Shown here in pieces: positions 1 to 5,449 of a stretch of DNA of 5,449 bases. Under the pieces are notes generated by a model. That model was given only the letters and a program-made list of their open reading frames with translations, was not told where the DNA came from and made no database searches. Position 1 is the stretch's first letter; each line of letters opens with the position of its first letter. The DNA is taken from NCBI GenBank assembly GCA_025996695.1, contig BNTP01000157.1, positions 1 through 5,449 on the forward strand, given 5' to 3'. Both the position numbers and the translations under genes were made by a program. Origin of the DNA: Bacteroidia bacterium. GTDB lineage: Bacteria > Bacteroidota > Bacteroidia > Bacteroidales > Azobacteroidaceae.

Positions 1-282
1 ACACTACACCCCTAACAGACGCTCAGACCATGGAAATGAAGGAAAGGAAAAAAAGGCGTAAAACAGAAACAGAGTGGGACGAAGAATGAAAAAAAAATAA
101 CAGGGCACGGTCGGACAGAGAAGAGTAAATTTCTTTGCCTCGCCAAGGTCGTGCAGGAGCATCTTCGTGTCCGCGCGATTCCTGCGTTAATCCACATTTT
201 CACAAACATACAAGCAAGCCGTAACAGGACAATCGTGTCTTGTTGCGGCTTTGTGCGTTATGTTCCGTCCCCTCGCAGCTCG
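1..282. other. Gene-free left edge, unrecognised
   Basis: I see no supportable gene here. Positions about 31-130 are strongly purine-rich on the + strand, with several A runs. Short frames exist on both strands but have no recognisable protein features. The only clear structure is the hairpin at 216-251, listed separately. The stretch could be the tail of an intergenic region or a decayed element whose remainder lies to the left of the window. No tRNA or rRNA signature was seen. Confidence 0.5.
216..251 (+). repeat. 16-bp hairpin (inverted repeat)
   Basis: Arms 216-231 and 236-251 are complementary around a 4-base loop (ATCG, 232-235). As + strand RNA all 16 positions pair, 14 as Watson-Crick pairs and two as G-U wobbles, so the stem favours the + strand transcript. 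No T-tract follows on either strand, so an intrinsic terminator is possible but not well supported. It sits just left of the repeat cluster. Confidence 0.55.
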
Positions 283-378
283 TTCCGTCCTTGCGAGGGC
301 GACGTTTTCCGTCCTTGCGAGGGCGACGTTTTCCGTCCTTGCGAGGGCGGCGTTTTCCGTCATTGCGAGGGCGAAGCC
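283..378 (+). repeat. 24-bp tandem repeat, four copies
   Basis: Four head-to-tail units start at 283, 307, 331 and 355. The first two are identical (TTCCGTCCTTGCGAGGGCGA followed by CGTT). The third differs by one base (GACG to GGCG). The fourth has CATTGCG in place of CCTTGCG, then diverges at its end and continues into the repeat core at 355-390. Each unit repeats the first ~18 bases of that core, so the array looks like local amplification of one end of an interspersed repeat. The 24-base period keeps frame, which explains the open frames crossing it; I do not regard these as coding. Confidence 0.9.
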
Positions 379-390
379 CGAAGCAACCCA
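355..390 (+). repeat. Interspersed repeat core, single copy
   Basis: This begins CCGTCATTGCGAGGGCGAAG (about 357-376) and ends near AAGCAACCC (381-389). Its start and end match both arms of the inverted pair at 3029-3102, which begin CCGTCATTGC or CCGTCCTTGCG and run to GAAGCAATCC. Repeats with the text CGTCATTGCGA...GAAGCAATCC are, to my recollection, common in intergenic DNA of many bacteria. Assignment to one family rests on this visual similarity only. Confidence 0.6.
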
Positions 391-400
391 GCAAAAGCCG

Positions 401-487
401 CTGCGGGACTGCGCCGCTCCGGTCGACGGGAGGAAGGCTTGTCAGCATGGGGTGTCTCCACTGCGGGACTACGTCCCTCCGGTCGAC
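401..487 (+). repeat. Direct repeat pair, 27 bp, 60-bp spacing
   Basis: Positions 401-427 and 461-487 match at 24 of 27 bases. Both begin CTGCGGGACT and end CTCCGGTCGAC, offset by exactly 60 bases. The second copy lies inside the left half of the palindrome at 441-639, while the first is just outside it. This suggests that part of the palindrome arm was duplicated during its formation. Confidence 0.7.
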
Positions 488-639
488 AAGACGGCGCCGT
501 TTTTTTAAGAGAGTGGGGAAAGGCAGCGGCGGCGGAGCCGCCGCTGCCTTTCCCCCGACCCTCACGTGGGGGTCGTCTTGTCGACCGAAGCAAAGCGGGC
601 GATAGACCGCTTTGCGGAGTGGAGACACCTCATGCTGAC
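441..639. repeat. 199-bp nested palindrome with 19-bp core hairpin
   Basis: Three nested sets of inverted arms share nearly one centre. The outer arms 441-466 and 614-639 match at 23 of 26 positions. The middle arms 481-493 and 574-586 are a perfect 13-bp pair (GGTCGACAAGACG). The core arms 515-533 and 537-555 are a perfect 19-bp stem with a 3-base loop (GGA, 534-536). A small side hairpin pairs 591-598 with 607-614 around an 8-base loop. No coding frame fits the structure. It could be a palindromic miniature element, a cruciform-forming site, or a structured RNA. A run of seven T lies at 500-506 inside the left half. Confidence 0.8.
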
Positions 640-778
640 ACGCCTTTCTATGGCGTCGCGTTGGCCAACACGCCTTTCCCGCACGAATATCACATCCCCG
701 CATGTAGGCATGCACAGCTCGGTAGAAGATCATCGCCTCACCACCTCGCTGCATGCCGTAGGCACGCAAACCAATTTT

Positions 779-982
779 CATCGTCCCGCAGGGACGGGAT
801 GTGCATAACCGTAGGTGGAGCGAAGCGCAACCTACGGAAAAAGGCGCCAACACTCGTCCAAGCCCTGCAAGGGCGGGATTATGATAATGCCGCCCCTGCG
901 GGGCTAGGGCTCGTATCGCCCACTAATACCGTTCGCTTCGCTTCACCTACGGTTATGCACATCCCGTCCCTGCGGGACGATG
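779..982. mobile_element. 204-bp MITE-like/REP-like element, 49-bp inverted ends
   Basis: The terminal arms 779-827 and 934-982 are inverted copies matching at 48 of 49 bases. Each arm carries a small palindrome (CGTCCC, 3-base loop, GGGACG). The left arm also starts a second hairpin, 809-816 with 830-837 (CCGTAGGT/ACCTACGG), whose loop contains GCGAAGC. The centre is a further inverted pair, 861-876 and 890-905 (14 of 16), around ATTAT-G-ATAAT at 878-888. Closely matched ends with a short non-coding interior suggest a miniature inverted-repeat or paired REP-type element moved in trans. I found no flanking target-site duplication, so mobility is an inference. Confidence 0.65.
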
Positions 983-1020
983 CCCCATGCGAACAATGAA
1001 TAATGAACAATGAAAGAAAA

Positions 1021-1072
1021 AAGAGATAGAATAAAGAGATAGAATAAAGTATTAATTAAATTAAAGTATCTT
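1021..1072 (+). promoter_or_regulatory. A/T-rich leader of fimbrillin gene with 13-bp tandem repeat
   Basis: The 52 bases before the start codon are almost all A and T. They contain two exact 13-bp copies of AAGAGATAGAATA (1021-1033 and 1034-1046). There is no GGAGG-like Shine-Dalgarno sequence, which fits the A/T-rich start regions known in Bacteroidota. I did not find a match to the Bacteroidota promoter consensus (TTTG about 20 bases before TAnnTTTG), so the promoter itself is not placed. Confidence 0.45.
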
Positions 1073-2950
1073 ATGACAAAAAATTTAAGGTGTTTTGGCC
1101 TGCTCGGCCTGGTGGCTTTGAGCAGCAGTTGTGCAACCGATTTGTATCAATCCAGTCCGTTGCAGAGTAGTTCACCGGAGATTTCCTTCAAGACGTTCGC
1201 GGACAAGCAGCTCCGCGCGAGTGTAACCACCACAGGGACGATGACTTCGTTCACCACTTCGGCATGGAGCCATCCTGCAGGCACTGCTTATGATGGTTAC
1301 GTGCTGAATGGCGTGACTGTAACACGCGGCGAAGCGGGCGTGGGTAGCACTTGGGACTATTTCCCAAAAGCCAGCTGGCCGGCAAAAGATTCCGTCGATT
1401 TCTTCGCTTACTCGCCAGCGTCAAGTGTGAATGTGACAGCAGGTCTGAAAAAGAATGTGACCACAGTCCCGACGCCTCCTGTAGCCGGTCCCGAGATTGA
1501 ATACACCGTGCCCGGATGGGTCGGCGGCAGTCGGCCGGTTGACCAGCAAGAGGACTTCATGGTTACAAAAAGTGTAGATTTGGCTTTTGACCCACTCAAT
1601 CCGAGCGTGCAATTGAATTTCAAGCACGCGCTGTCACGGATTGTGTTCAAGGCACAAAATCAGAACCAAAACAAGAAGTATGTGATTAAAGAACTGGCGT
1701 TGAGTAATCTGAAATCGAAAGGAACGCTCAACATGTTGGATTCGGTACCGAACGCCGGTGCTACATTTGCGCATACTCCAGGAGCATACGACGTTTCCTG
1801 GAAAGCACAACACGATTCGGTTACATACAAAGTGGATCTTGGAAGCACGAATGTGCTTGTGCCTTACGGCACCGGCACTGCGAGTAGCGATTACACCGCG
1901 ATTACCAATGCGAGTAACGGTTTGATGGTGCTGCCGCAAGAAACCGTGTTGGGAGCCTTCACCGGCAGCACGCCGGAATATGGCACAGTTGCCGAAATAG
2001 CCGCTAGTCCAGAGGATGCATCCTATTTGTACGCCACCGTTGCCGAAGTGGATTACCTCACCAACAAGACGGTGAATACGCGTCAGGTTGTTTTCCGGTT
2101 GCACGACCCTGCGAACAAAGCGCAAGGCATCGTGTTTGAAGCCGGTCGGCAATATACGTTCTTGCTGACGCTGGGCTTGGACGGCGAAGAGATTGTGTTC
2201 TCAATTCCGTCGGTGGCTGATTTTAACCCGCTTGCCGAGGTGGAAGTGCCGCCGATTGTTGTACCTCCGGTTGCACCTCCGTCCAGCTCTGCGGTCGGCA
2301 GCTTATATCCGAGCGCAACTTCGCCTCGTGGCGTCGTGCTTACTGACGACGGTACCGGACATGGTACAGCAATTATCCCGCTCGTGCTCACTGCGAAAAC
2401 TGCCTCAGGCACCCCTATTACTTGGGCGAGTTCTACGGAAAGTGCTCGTGATTATGCGATTCGGGCTTACGCCGCAAATGGCTATTCGTGGACAGGTGAC
2501 ACCTACCCGATATTTGAGCAGGTTGGTAACTATTATGGTGACCCCAACCCGACTACTTGGCCGGGACACGCCTTCGCAGACTGGGATGATTTAGCTCTCT
2601 TGTCCACTGCAAGTCGAGTAGAAGCGGCAGGTGATGATAAAATACTGCATCTCAACGTAAGTTTACTTGAAACGACCATTTTATCCCCTTTGTACACTTT
2701 AATTGATGGCTGGGGTGTGGCTGATGATGCGGGGGGAAAAGCTTTTATATTTCCCTGGGGTGATGTTGCCGTAACGGTTGATAGTGCCCCGATTGATGGC
2801 GATGCCATGGATCTGACGCACTCTTGGGGAGCCGGAGGGGCCGCTGTGGCGGGTATATTGGGCAACATTGGATATTGGATGTTAACTCAAGAACGTTCGG
2901 CCTTCAACGCTAATAGTGATAATGTAATCCTACTGATAGAGGTGTTCTGA
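1073..2950 (+). CDS. Fimbrillin family (Mfa-like) lipoprotein
   Basis: This is a predicted envelope lipoprotein of 625 residues, related to fimbrial subunits of Bacteroidales. Residues 1-20 form a lipoprotein signal peptide: Lys3 and Arg6, hydrophobic residues 8-16, then LSSSC with Cys20 as the lipidation site. The -3 residue is Ser, which the relaxed Bacteroidota lipobox allows. Residues 35-385 read as an Mfa-like fimbrillin region: ISFKTF near the start, Trp94 and Trp102 before DFFAYSP (109-115), HALSRIVFKA at 185-194, GLMVLPQE at 283-290, and GRQYTFLLTLGLD at 358-370. A proline-rich linker (about 390-406) leads to a 220-residue C-terminal domain I do not recognise. It is rich in Trp, Asp and Gly, with a hydrophobic Gly/Ala stretch at 586-604. 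In known members, lipidated precursors are exported and polymerise by strand exchange; large members may be tip or accessory subunits. No other fimbrial gene is visible. The start was chosen because the signal peptide begins directly at it. Confidence 0.82.
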   Translation: MTKNLRCFGLLGLVALSSSCATDLYQSSPLQSSSPEISFKTFADKQLRASVTTTGTMTSFTTSAWSHPAGTAYDGYVLNGVTVTRGEAGVGSTWDYFPKASWPAKDSVDFFAYSPASSVNVTAGLKKNVTTVPTPPVAGPEIEYTVPGWVGGSRPVDQQEDFMVTKSVDLAFDPLNPSVQLNFKHALSRIVFKAQNQNQNKKYVIKELALSNLKSKGTLNMLDSVPNAGATFAHTPGAYDVSWKAQHDSVTYKVDLGSTNVLVPYGTGTASSDYTAITNASNGLMVLPQETVLGAFTGSTPEYGTVAEIAASPEDASYLYATVAEVDYLTNKTVNTRQVVFRLHDPANKAQGIVFEAGRQYTFLLTLGLDGEEIVFSIPSVADFNPLAEVEVPPIVVPPVAPPSSSAVGSLYPSATSPRGVVLTDDGTGHGTAIIPLVLTAKTASGTPITWASSTESARDYAIRAYAANGYSWTGDTYPIFEQVGNYYGDPNPTTWPGHAFADWDDLALLSTASRVEAAGDDKILHLNVSLLETTILSPLYTLIDGWGVADDAGGKAFIFPWGDVAVTVDSAPIDGDAMDLTHSWGAGGAAVAGILGNIGYWMLTQERSAFNANSDNVILLIEVF

Positions 2951-3028
2951 TTCATATCGCGCACGACCGTTCACCCCGCAAGCGACGCGATTTTCGGCCG
3001 ACGAGGCTGGTTCGAAAGGCTTAATCGT
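2951..3028. other. Short spacer after fimbrillin gene, nothing recognised
   Basis: I see no gene, RNA or strong hairpin in these 78 bases between the fimbrillin stop codon and the inverted repeat pair. Confidence 0.5.
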
Positions 3029-3102
3029 CCGTCATTGCAAACGAAGTGAAGCAATCCGGTGACAGTAAAGACCGGATTGCTTCGTTGCTCACGCAAGGAC
3101 GG
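3029..3102. repeat. Inverted pair of interspersed repeat (32-bp arms)
   Basis: Arms 3029-3060 and 3071-3102 are inverted copies matching at 24 of 32 positions, including an unbroken 13 bp at the inner end (GAAGCAATCCGGT), around the 10-base loop GACAGTAAAG. The outer ends read CCGTCATTGC and, on the other strand, CCGTCCTTGCG, which are the same starts seen in the repeats at 283-390. The pair lies between convergent genes, as paired palindromic repeats often do, and could form a hairpin in either transcript. Whether it slows 3' decay or ends transcription cannot be told from sequence. Confidence 0.75.
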
Positions 3103-3125
3103 AGCAAAGATGGGTTGAAGAATGC

Positions 3126-3160
3126 AATAACCCCCGAAGGCATAGCCATCGGGGGTTATT
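3126..3160 (-). terminator. Intrinsic terminator hairpin downstream of pnp
   Basis: This is a perfect 12-bp stem (3126-3137 with 3149-3160) with a C5/G5 core, an 11-base loop containing a small GGC-ATA-GCC hairpin, and A/T-rich bases at the stem foot that supply TTATT on the descending arm in either direction. It begins 19 bases after the pnp stop codon, so it most likely ends pnp transcription. Being symmetrical, it may also stop read-through from the fimbrillin gene. The T-tract beyond the stem is weak on both strands. Confidence 0.8.
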
Positions 3161-3179
3161 AAATAGGAAATGAATGGTA

Positions 3180-5300
3180 TCATTGACGTTCCGGACGAGG
3201 CAACAAAGCTTTGCGTGAAAGCTTCAACTTACCTGTTTTCGGATCTATTTCAATCAATTTGACTTGCACCATGTCGCCTTCCTGAATGCCCGCTTCTTCA
3301 ACGGATTCAAGGCGTTTCCAATCCACTTCGGAGATGTGAAGTAAGCCGTCCTTGCCCGGAAGGATTTCCACAAAAGCGCCGTAAGGCATGATAGAACGTA
3401 CTTTTCCATCGTAGATTTCGCCTACTTCAGGAACGGTTACAATGCCTTTAATCTTGGCCATAGCGGCGTCAATTGACTTCTTGCTGGTGGCAGAAACTTC
3501 TACGCGACCGGTGTTGTCAATCTCTTCAATGGCAATGGTAGCACCCGTTTCTTCCTGCATAGCCTGAATAATTTTTCCGCCCGGTCCGATAACCGCGCCG
3601 ATAAATTCTTTCGGTATGATGAGGACTTCAATGCGTGGAGCGTGATCTTTCAAGTCGGCACGCGGTTCAGACATTGTTTCCAAAATCTTGCCTAAGATGT
3701 GTTCGCGACCTTGTTTAGCTTGTGCCAACGCATTTTCGAGAATTTCATAAGACAATCCGTCTACCTTAATATCCATTTGCGTAGCGGTGATACCGTCGCG
3801 CGTTCCGGTTACTTTGAAATCCATATCGCCCAAGTGGTCTTCATCGCCCAAAATATCGGAAAGAACAGCGTAATTTTTACCTTTATTTTCAGAAATAAGT
3901 CCCATAGCAATACCTGAAACCGGTTTTTTGATTTGTACACCGGCATCCATCAATGCCAGCGTGCCGGCACAAACAGTGGCCATGGAAGACGACCCGTTGG
4001 ATTCCAAAATATCGGAAACAATACGCACCACGTAAGGGTATTTATCCGGCAACATCGGTTTCAACGCGCGATGAGCCAAATTTCCGTGACCGATTTCGCG
4101 GCGACCAACACCTCGTTGCGGACGTGCTTCGCCGGTTGCGAATGGCGGGAAATTGTAGTGCAACAAGAAGCGTTCTTTGCTGTAGTTCAACACGTCATCC
4201 ACCAATTTCTCGTCCTCTTTGGTACCCAAAGTGACCGTAGCCAATGCTTGTGTTTCGCCACGCGTGAAGACTGCCGAACCGTGAGGCCCCGGAATGTAAT
4301 CTACTTCCGACCAAATCGGACGAATTTCAGTCGTTTTGCGACCGTCCAAGCGTTTGCCTTCGTCCAAAATGCAACGGCGCATCGCTTCTTTTTCCACATC
4401 GTGGTAATATTTGCTGATTAAAACTCCCTTTTCGGCCAATTCTTCTTCGCTGAACGTGGCTTTGTACTCCTCTTTAATCGCGTGGAAAGCCTCACCGCGT
4501 TCTTGTTTGCCTTGAGCCGATTTGGCTACGGCATACACTTTGTCGTACAATTTGGCACGAACATCTGCACGCAATTCTTCGTCGTTGGTTTCGTGAGAAT
4601 ATTCCCGCTTCACAGTTGTGCCGATTGCTTCCGCAAATTCGATTTGCGCTTGACACATCACTTTAATCGTTTCGTGGGCAAATTTGATAGCGTCCAAAAG
4701 TTCTTTTTCAGACACTTCTTTCATCTCGCCTTCCACCATCATGATATTGTCAATCGTGGCACCCACCATGATGTCCATATCTGCTTCCGCCAATTCTTTG
4801 AAAGTAGGATTGATCTTAAATTGTCCGTTGACACGCGCCACACGCACTTCGGCGATAGGGCCGTTGAACGGAATCGTGGACGCAGCCAAAGCCGCAGAAG
4901 CCGCCAAGCCGGTCAATGCATCCGGAATATCTTCGCCGTCCGTTGAATACAGATTGATAGTTACAAACACTTCGGCGTGAAAATCGTCCGGAAATAACGG
5001 ACGCAACACGCGGTCAACAATGCGGTCTGTCAATATTTCGTAGTCTGAAGCGCGACCTTCCCGCTTCAAAAAACCGCCCGGAAAACGTCCGTATGCAGAA
5101 TACTTTTCCTTATACTCTACCTGTAAAGGCATAAAATCAGTGCCCGGCACCGCATCTTTGGCAGCTGTCACCACCGCCAGCATCATGGTGTTGCCCATGC
5201 GCAACACAACCGAACCGTCGGCTTGTTTCGCCAACTTTCCGGTTTCGAGGGTAATGGTACGTCCATCGCCCAACTGAATTGTTTTAACAATCGGATTCAT
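3180..5300 (-). CDS. pnp: Polynucleotide phosphorylase (PNPase)
   Basis: This cytoplasmic 3'-to-5' exoribonuclease uses phosphate to degrade RNA to nucleoside diphosphates (EC 2.7.7.8), can run in reverse to add tails, and works as a trimer in RNA turnover. The 706 residues are full length for the family and all domains are present. The first RNase PH-like core is about 1-225, with [11 protein letters not shown] at 73-83. A helical linker runs about 240-315. The second, catalytic core starts near [11 protein letters not shown] (318-328) and has [13 protein letters not shown] (397-409), [11 protein letters not shown] (434-444) and [12 protein letters not shown] (485-496). Arg400, Arg401, Ser437-439, Asp486 and Asp492 correspond to active-site residues of the E. 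coli enzyme. A KH domain (about 556-620) has GPGGK at 572-576, and an S1 domain (about 626-695) has YGAFVEI at 640-646. The tail after S1 is short. The sequence closely follows the Bacteroidales form. The ATG fits the family N-terminus ([13 protein letters not shown]). Its immediate upstream neighbour is a group II intron end. Confidence 0.98.
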   Translation of the reverse strand: MNPIVKTIQLGDGRTITLETGKLAKQADGSVVLRMGNTMMLAVVTAAKDAVPGTDFMPLQVEYKEKYSAYGRFPGGFLKREGRASDYEILTDRIVDRVLRPLFPDDFHAEVFVTINLYSTDGEDIPDALTGLAASAALAASTIPFNGPIAEVRVARVNGQFKINPTFKELAEADMDIMVGATIDNIMMVEGEMKEVSEKELLDAIKFAHETIKVMCQAQIEFAEAIGTTVKREYSHETNDEELRADVRAKLYDKVYAVAKSAQGKQERGEAFHAIKEEYKATFSEEELAEKGVLISKYYHDVEKEAMRRCILDEGKRLDGRKTTEIRPIWSEVDYIPGPHGSAVFTRGETQALATVTLGTKEDEKLVDDVLNYSKERFLLHYNFPPFATGEARPQRGVGRREIGHGNLAHRALKPMLPDKYPYVVRIVSDILESNGSSSMATVCAGTLALMDAGVQIKKPVSGIAMGLISENKGKNYAVLSDILGDEDHLGDMDFKVTGTRDGITATQMDIKVDGLSYEILENALAQAKQGREHILGKILETMSEPRADLKDHAPRIEVLIIPKEFIGAVIGPGGKIIQAMQEETGATIAIEEIDNTGRVEVSATSKKSIDAAMAKIKGIVTVPEVGEIYDGKVRSIMPYGAFVEILPGKDGLLHISEVDWKRLESVEEAGIQEGDMVQVKLIEIDPKTGKLKLSRKALLPRPERQ

Positions 5301-5325
5301 CTTTATTTTTTTATTTTTTTTCTTA
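5301..5325 (-). promoter_or_regulatory. A-rich translation leader of pnp (3' exon of intron)
   Basis: Read on the pnp strand, the 25 bases between the predicted intron end and the ATG are nearly all A and T, including an unbroken run of eight A and another of seven. There is no Shine-Dalgarno motif. Unstructured A-rich leaders are the usual ribosome entry context in Bacteroidota, so this short stretch probably suffices for translation of spliced mRNA, and perhaps of unspliced mRNA too. Confidence 0.55.
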
Positions 5326-5326
5326 A

Positions 5327-5366
5327 TTAAGTAGGTCGGCGGCGTTACCGCCGCTTTCCCCTTTAA
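5327..5366 (-). ncRNA. Group II intron domain VI with branch-point adenosine
   Basis: Starting right after domain V, the hairpin has a 6-bp GC stem (5354-5349 with 5344-5339) capped by a GTAA tetraloop. Its lower stem pairs TTAA (5366-5363) with TTAA (5330-5327) and GGG (5361-5359) with CCT (5335-5333). A5332, in the familiar context CCTAC, is left unpaired, next to an A5362/C5331 mismatch. With a 3' end at 5326 it lies 7 bases from the splice site, where the bulged branch-point A is expected. A5336 is a less likely alternative. Confidence 0.8.
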
Positions 5367-5400
5367 GAACTGTACGTGCGCCTTTCACCGCATACAGCTC
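5367..5400 (-). ncRNA. Group II intron domain V
   Basis: This 34-base catalytic hairpin has the exact usual length. Read on the minus strand it starts GAGCTGTATGCGG and ends GCACGTACAGTTC. The catalytic triad AGC is at domain positions 2-4. The lower stem pairs 1-8 with 27-34, A24-C25 form the two-base bulge, and positions 15-18 are a GAAA (GNRA) tetraloop. One departure is that G13 faces G20 where a pair or wobble is usual, next to the U14-G19 pair closing the loop. Covarying changes in the lower stem (U5-A30, where C-G is common) support a real structured RNA. Confidence 0.88.
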
Positions 5401-5449
5401 AGGTGATTACAAAGTTTAATATCACTCTCATTAAACCGGAGCAACCCCA

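Larger units (their letters stand above)
5326..5449 (-). mobile_element. Group II intron, 3' end (partial, runs off the window)
   Basis: The minus strand carries the 3' end of a group II intron, a self-splicing ribozyme that usually moves as a retroelement with its own reverse transcriptase. Domain V (5367-5400) and domain VI (5327-5366) are intact in order and spacing, and the intron would end in AAT at 5326, fitting the AY rule for group II 3' ends. The 49 bases at 5401-5449 should be the end of domain IV or earlier. They contain a 7-bp inverted pair (GTTTAAT/ATTAAAC), and no frame there reads as a known reverse-transcriptase terminus. The 5' end, 5' exon and any maturase gene lie beyond the window, so I cannot tell whether the intron is complete, ORF-bearing or active. 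Confidence 0.85.

Noticed and set aside
12..209. 65-residue frame on the - strand, and a 19-residue charged frame at 30-89 (+)
   Set aside because: Low-complexity composition from purine-rich DNA, no family resemblance, no start context worth noting.
283..378. CRISPR array
   Set aside because: The 24-bp units abut with no spacers between them, so this is a simple tandem repeat.
638..678. Two ACACGCCTTTC copies (638-648 and 668-678), considered as a target-site duplication or attachment site
   Set aside because: They do not flank either palindromic element symmetrically and only 19 bases separate them; probably repeat debris.
700..757. Inverted GGCATGC / GCATGCC pair at 707-713 and 751-757
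   Set aside because: Only 7 bp, self-palindromic, and not extended by flanking complementarity.
200..853. Long open frame (217 residues, - strand) over the same repeats
   Set aside because: It is the mirror of the + strand frame over palindromic, GC-rich DNA, with composition dominated by Arg, Pro and Gly and no family features.
151..999. Long open frame (282 residues, + strand) across the repeat region, with an 8-residue repeat FRPCEGDV
   Set aside because: It runs straight through the 24-bp tandem array and both palindromes. Several other frames on both strands are open over the same DNA, there is no recognisable domain or signal, and the repeats explain the lack of stops.
2971..3183. 70-residue frame on the - strand overlapping the end of pnp
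   Set aside because: It spans the terminator hairpin and the inverted repeat pair, so it is a chance frame.
5401..5449. C-terminus of an intron-encoded reverse transcriptase at the right edge
   Set aside because: Each of the three minus-strand frames is short here and none shows a recognisable maturase terminus; more sequence to the right would be needed to call it.

Overview
The window looks like a chromosomal segment of a Bacteroidota bacterium, most likely order Bacteroidales. Three things point there: a polynucleotide phosphorylase whose sequence closely follows the Bacteroidales form, a lipoprotein of the fimbrillin (Mfa-like) family that is typical of this group, and start codons preceded by A/T-rich leaders rather than a clear Shine-Dalgarno sequence.

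Layout, left to right. Positions 1-1072 hold no gene I can support. The first ~215 bases are unrecognised and partly purine-rich. A 16-bp hairpin follows at 216-251, then a dense run of repeats: four 24-bp tandem copies (283-378) that run into a longer interspersed-repeat core (355-390), a 199-bp nested palindrome (441-639), and a 204-bp palindromic element with 49-bp inverted ends (779-982). Positions 1073-2950 (+) encode a 625-residue fimbrillin-family lipoprotein with a proline-rich linker and a C-terminal domain I do not recognise. Positions 2951-3179 are a convergent intergenic region with an inverted pair of the same interspersed repeat (3029-3102) and a strong terminator hairpin (3126-3160). 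Positions 3180-5300 (-) encode a complete polynucleotide phosphorylase (pnp). At the right edge, 5326-5449 (-) is the 3' end of a group II intron, with domain V and domain VI readable base by base. Its predicted 3' splice boundary lies only 25 bases before the pnp start codon.

How the parts relate. The two protein genes converge and are not functionally linked: one makes a cell-envelope or fimbrial component, the other an RNA-degradation enzyme. The most notable arrangement is the group II intron, itself a ribozyme and retroelement, ending directly in front of pnp in the same orientation. If pnp is transcribed from upstream of the intron, its mRNA would carry intron sequence until it is spliced. 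The fimbrillin gene is bracketed by copies of one repeat family and preceded by about 700 bp of palindromic DNA. The rest of the intron, its 5' exon and any intron-encoded reverse transcriptase lie outside the window.
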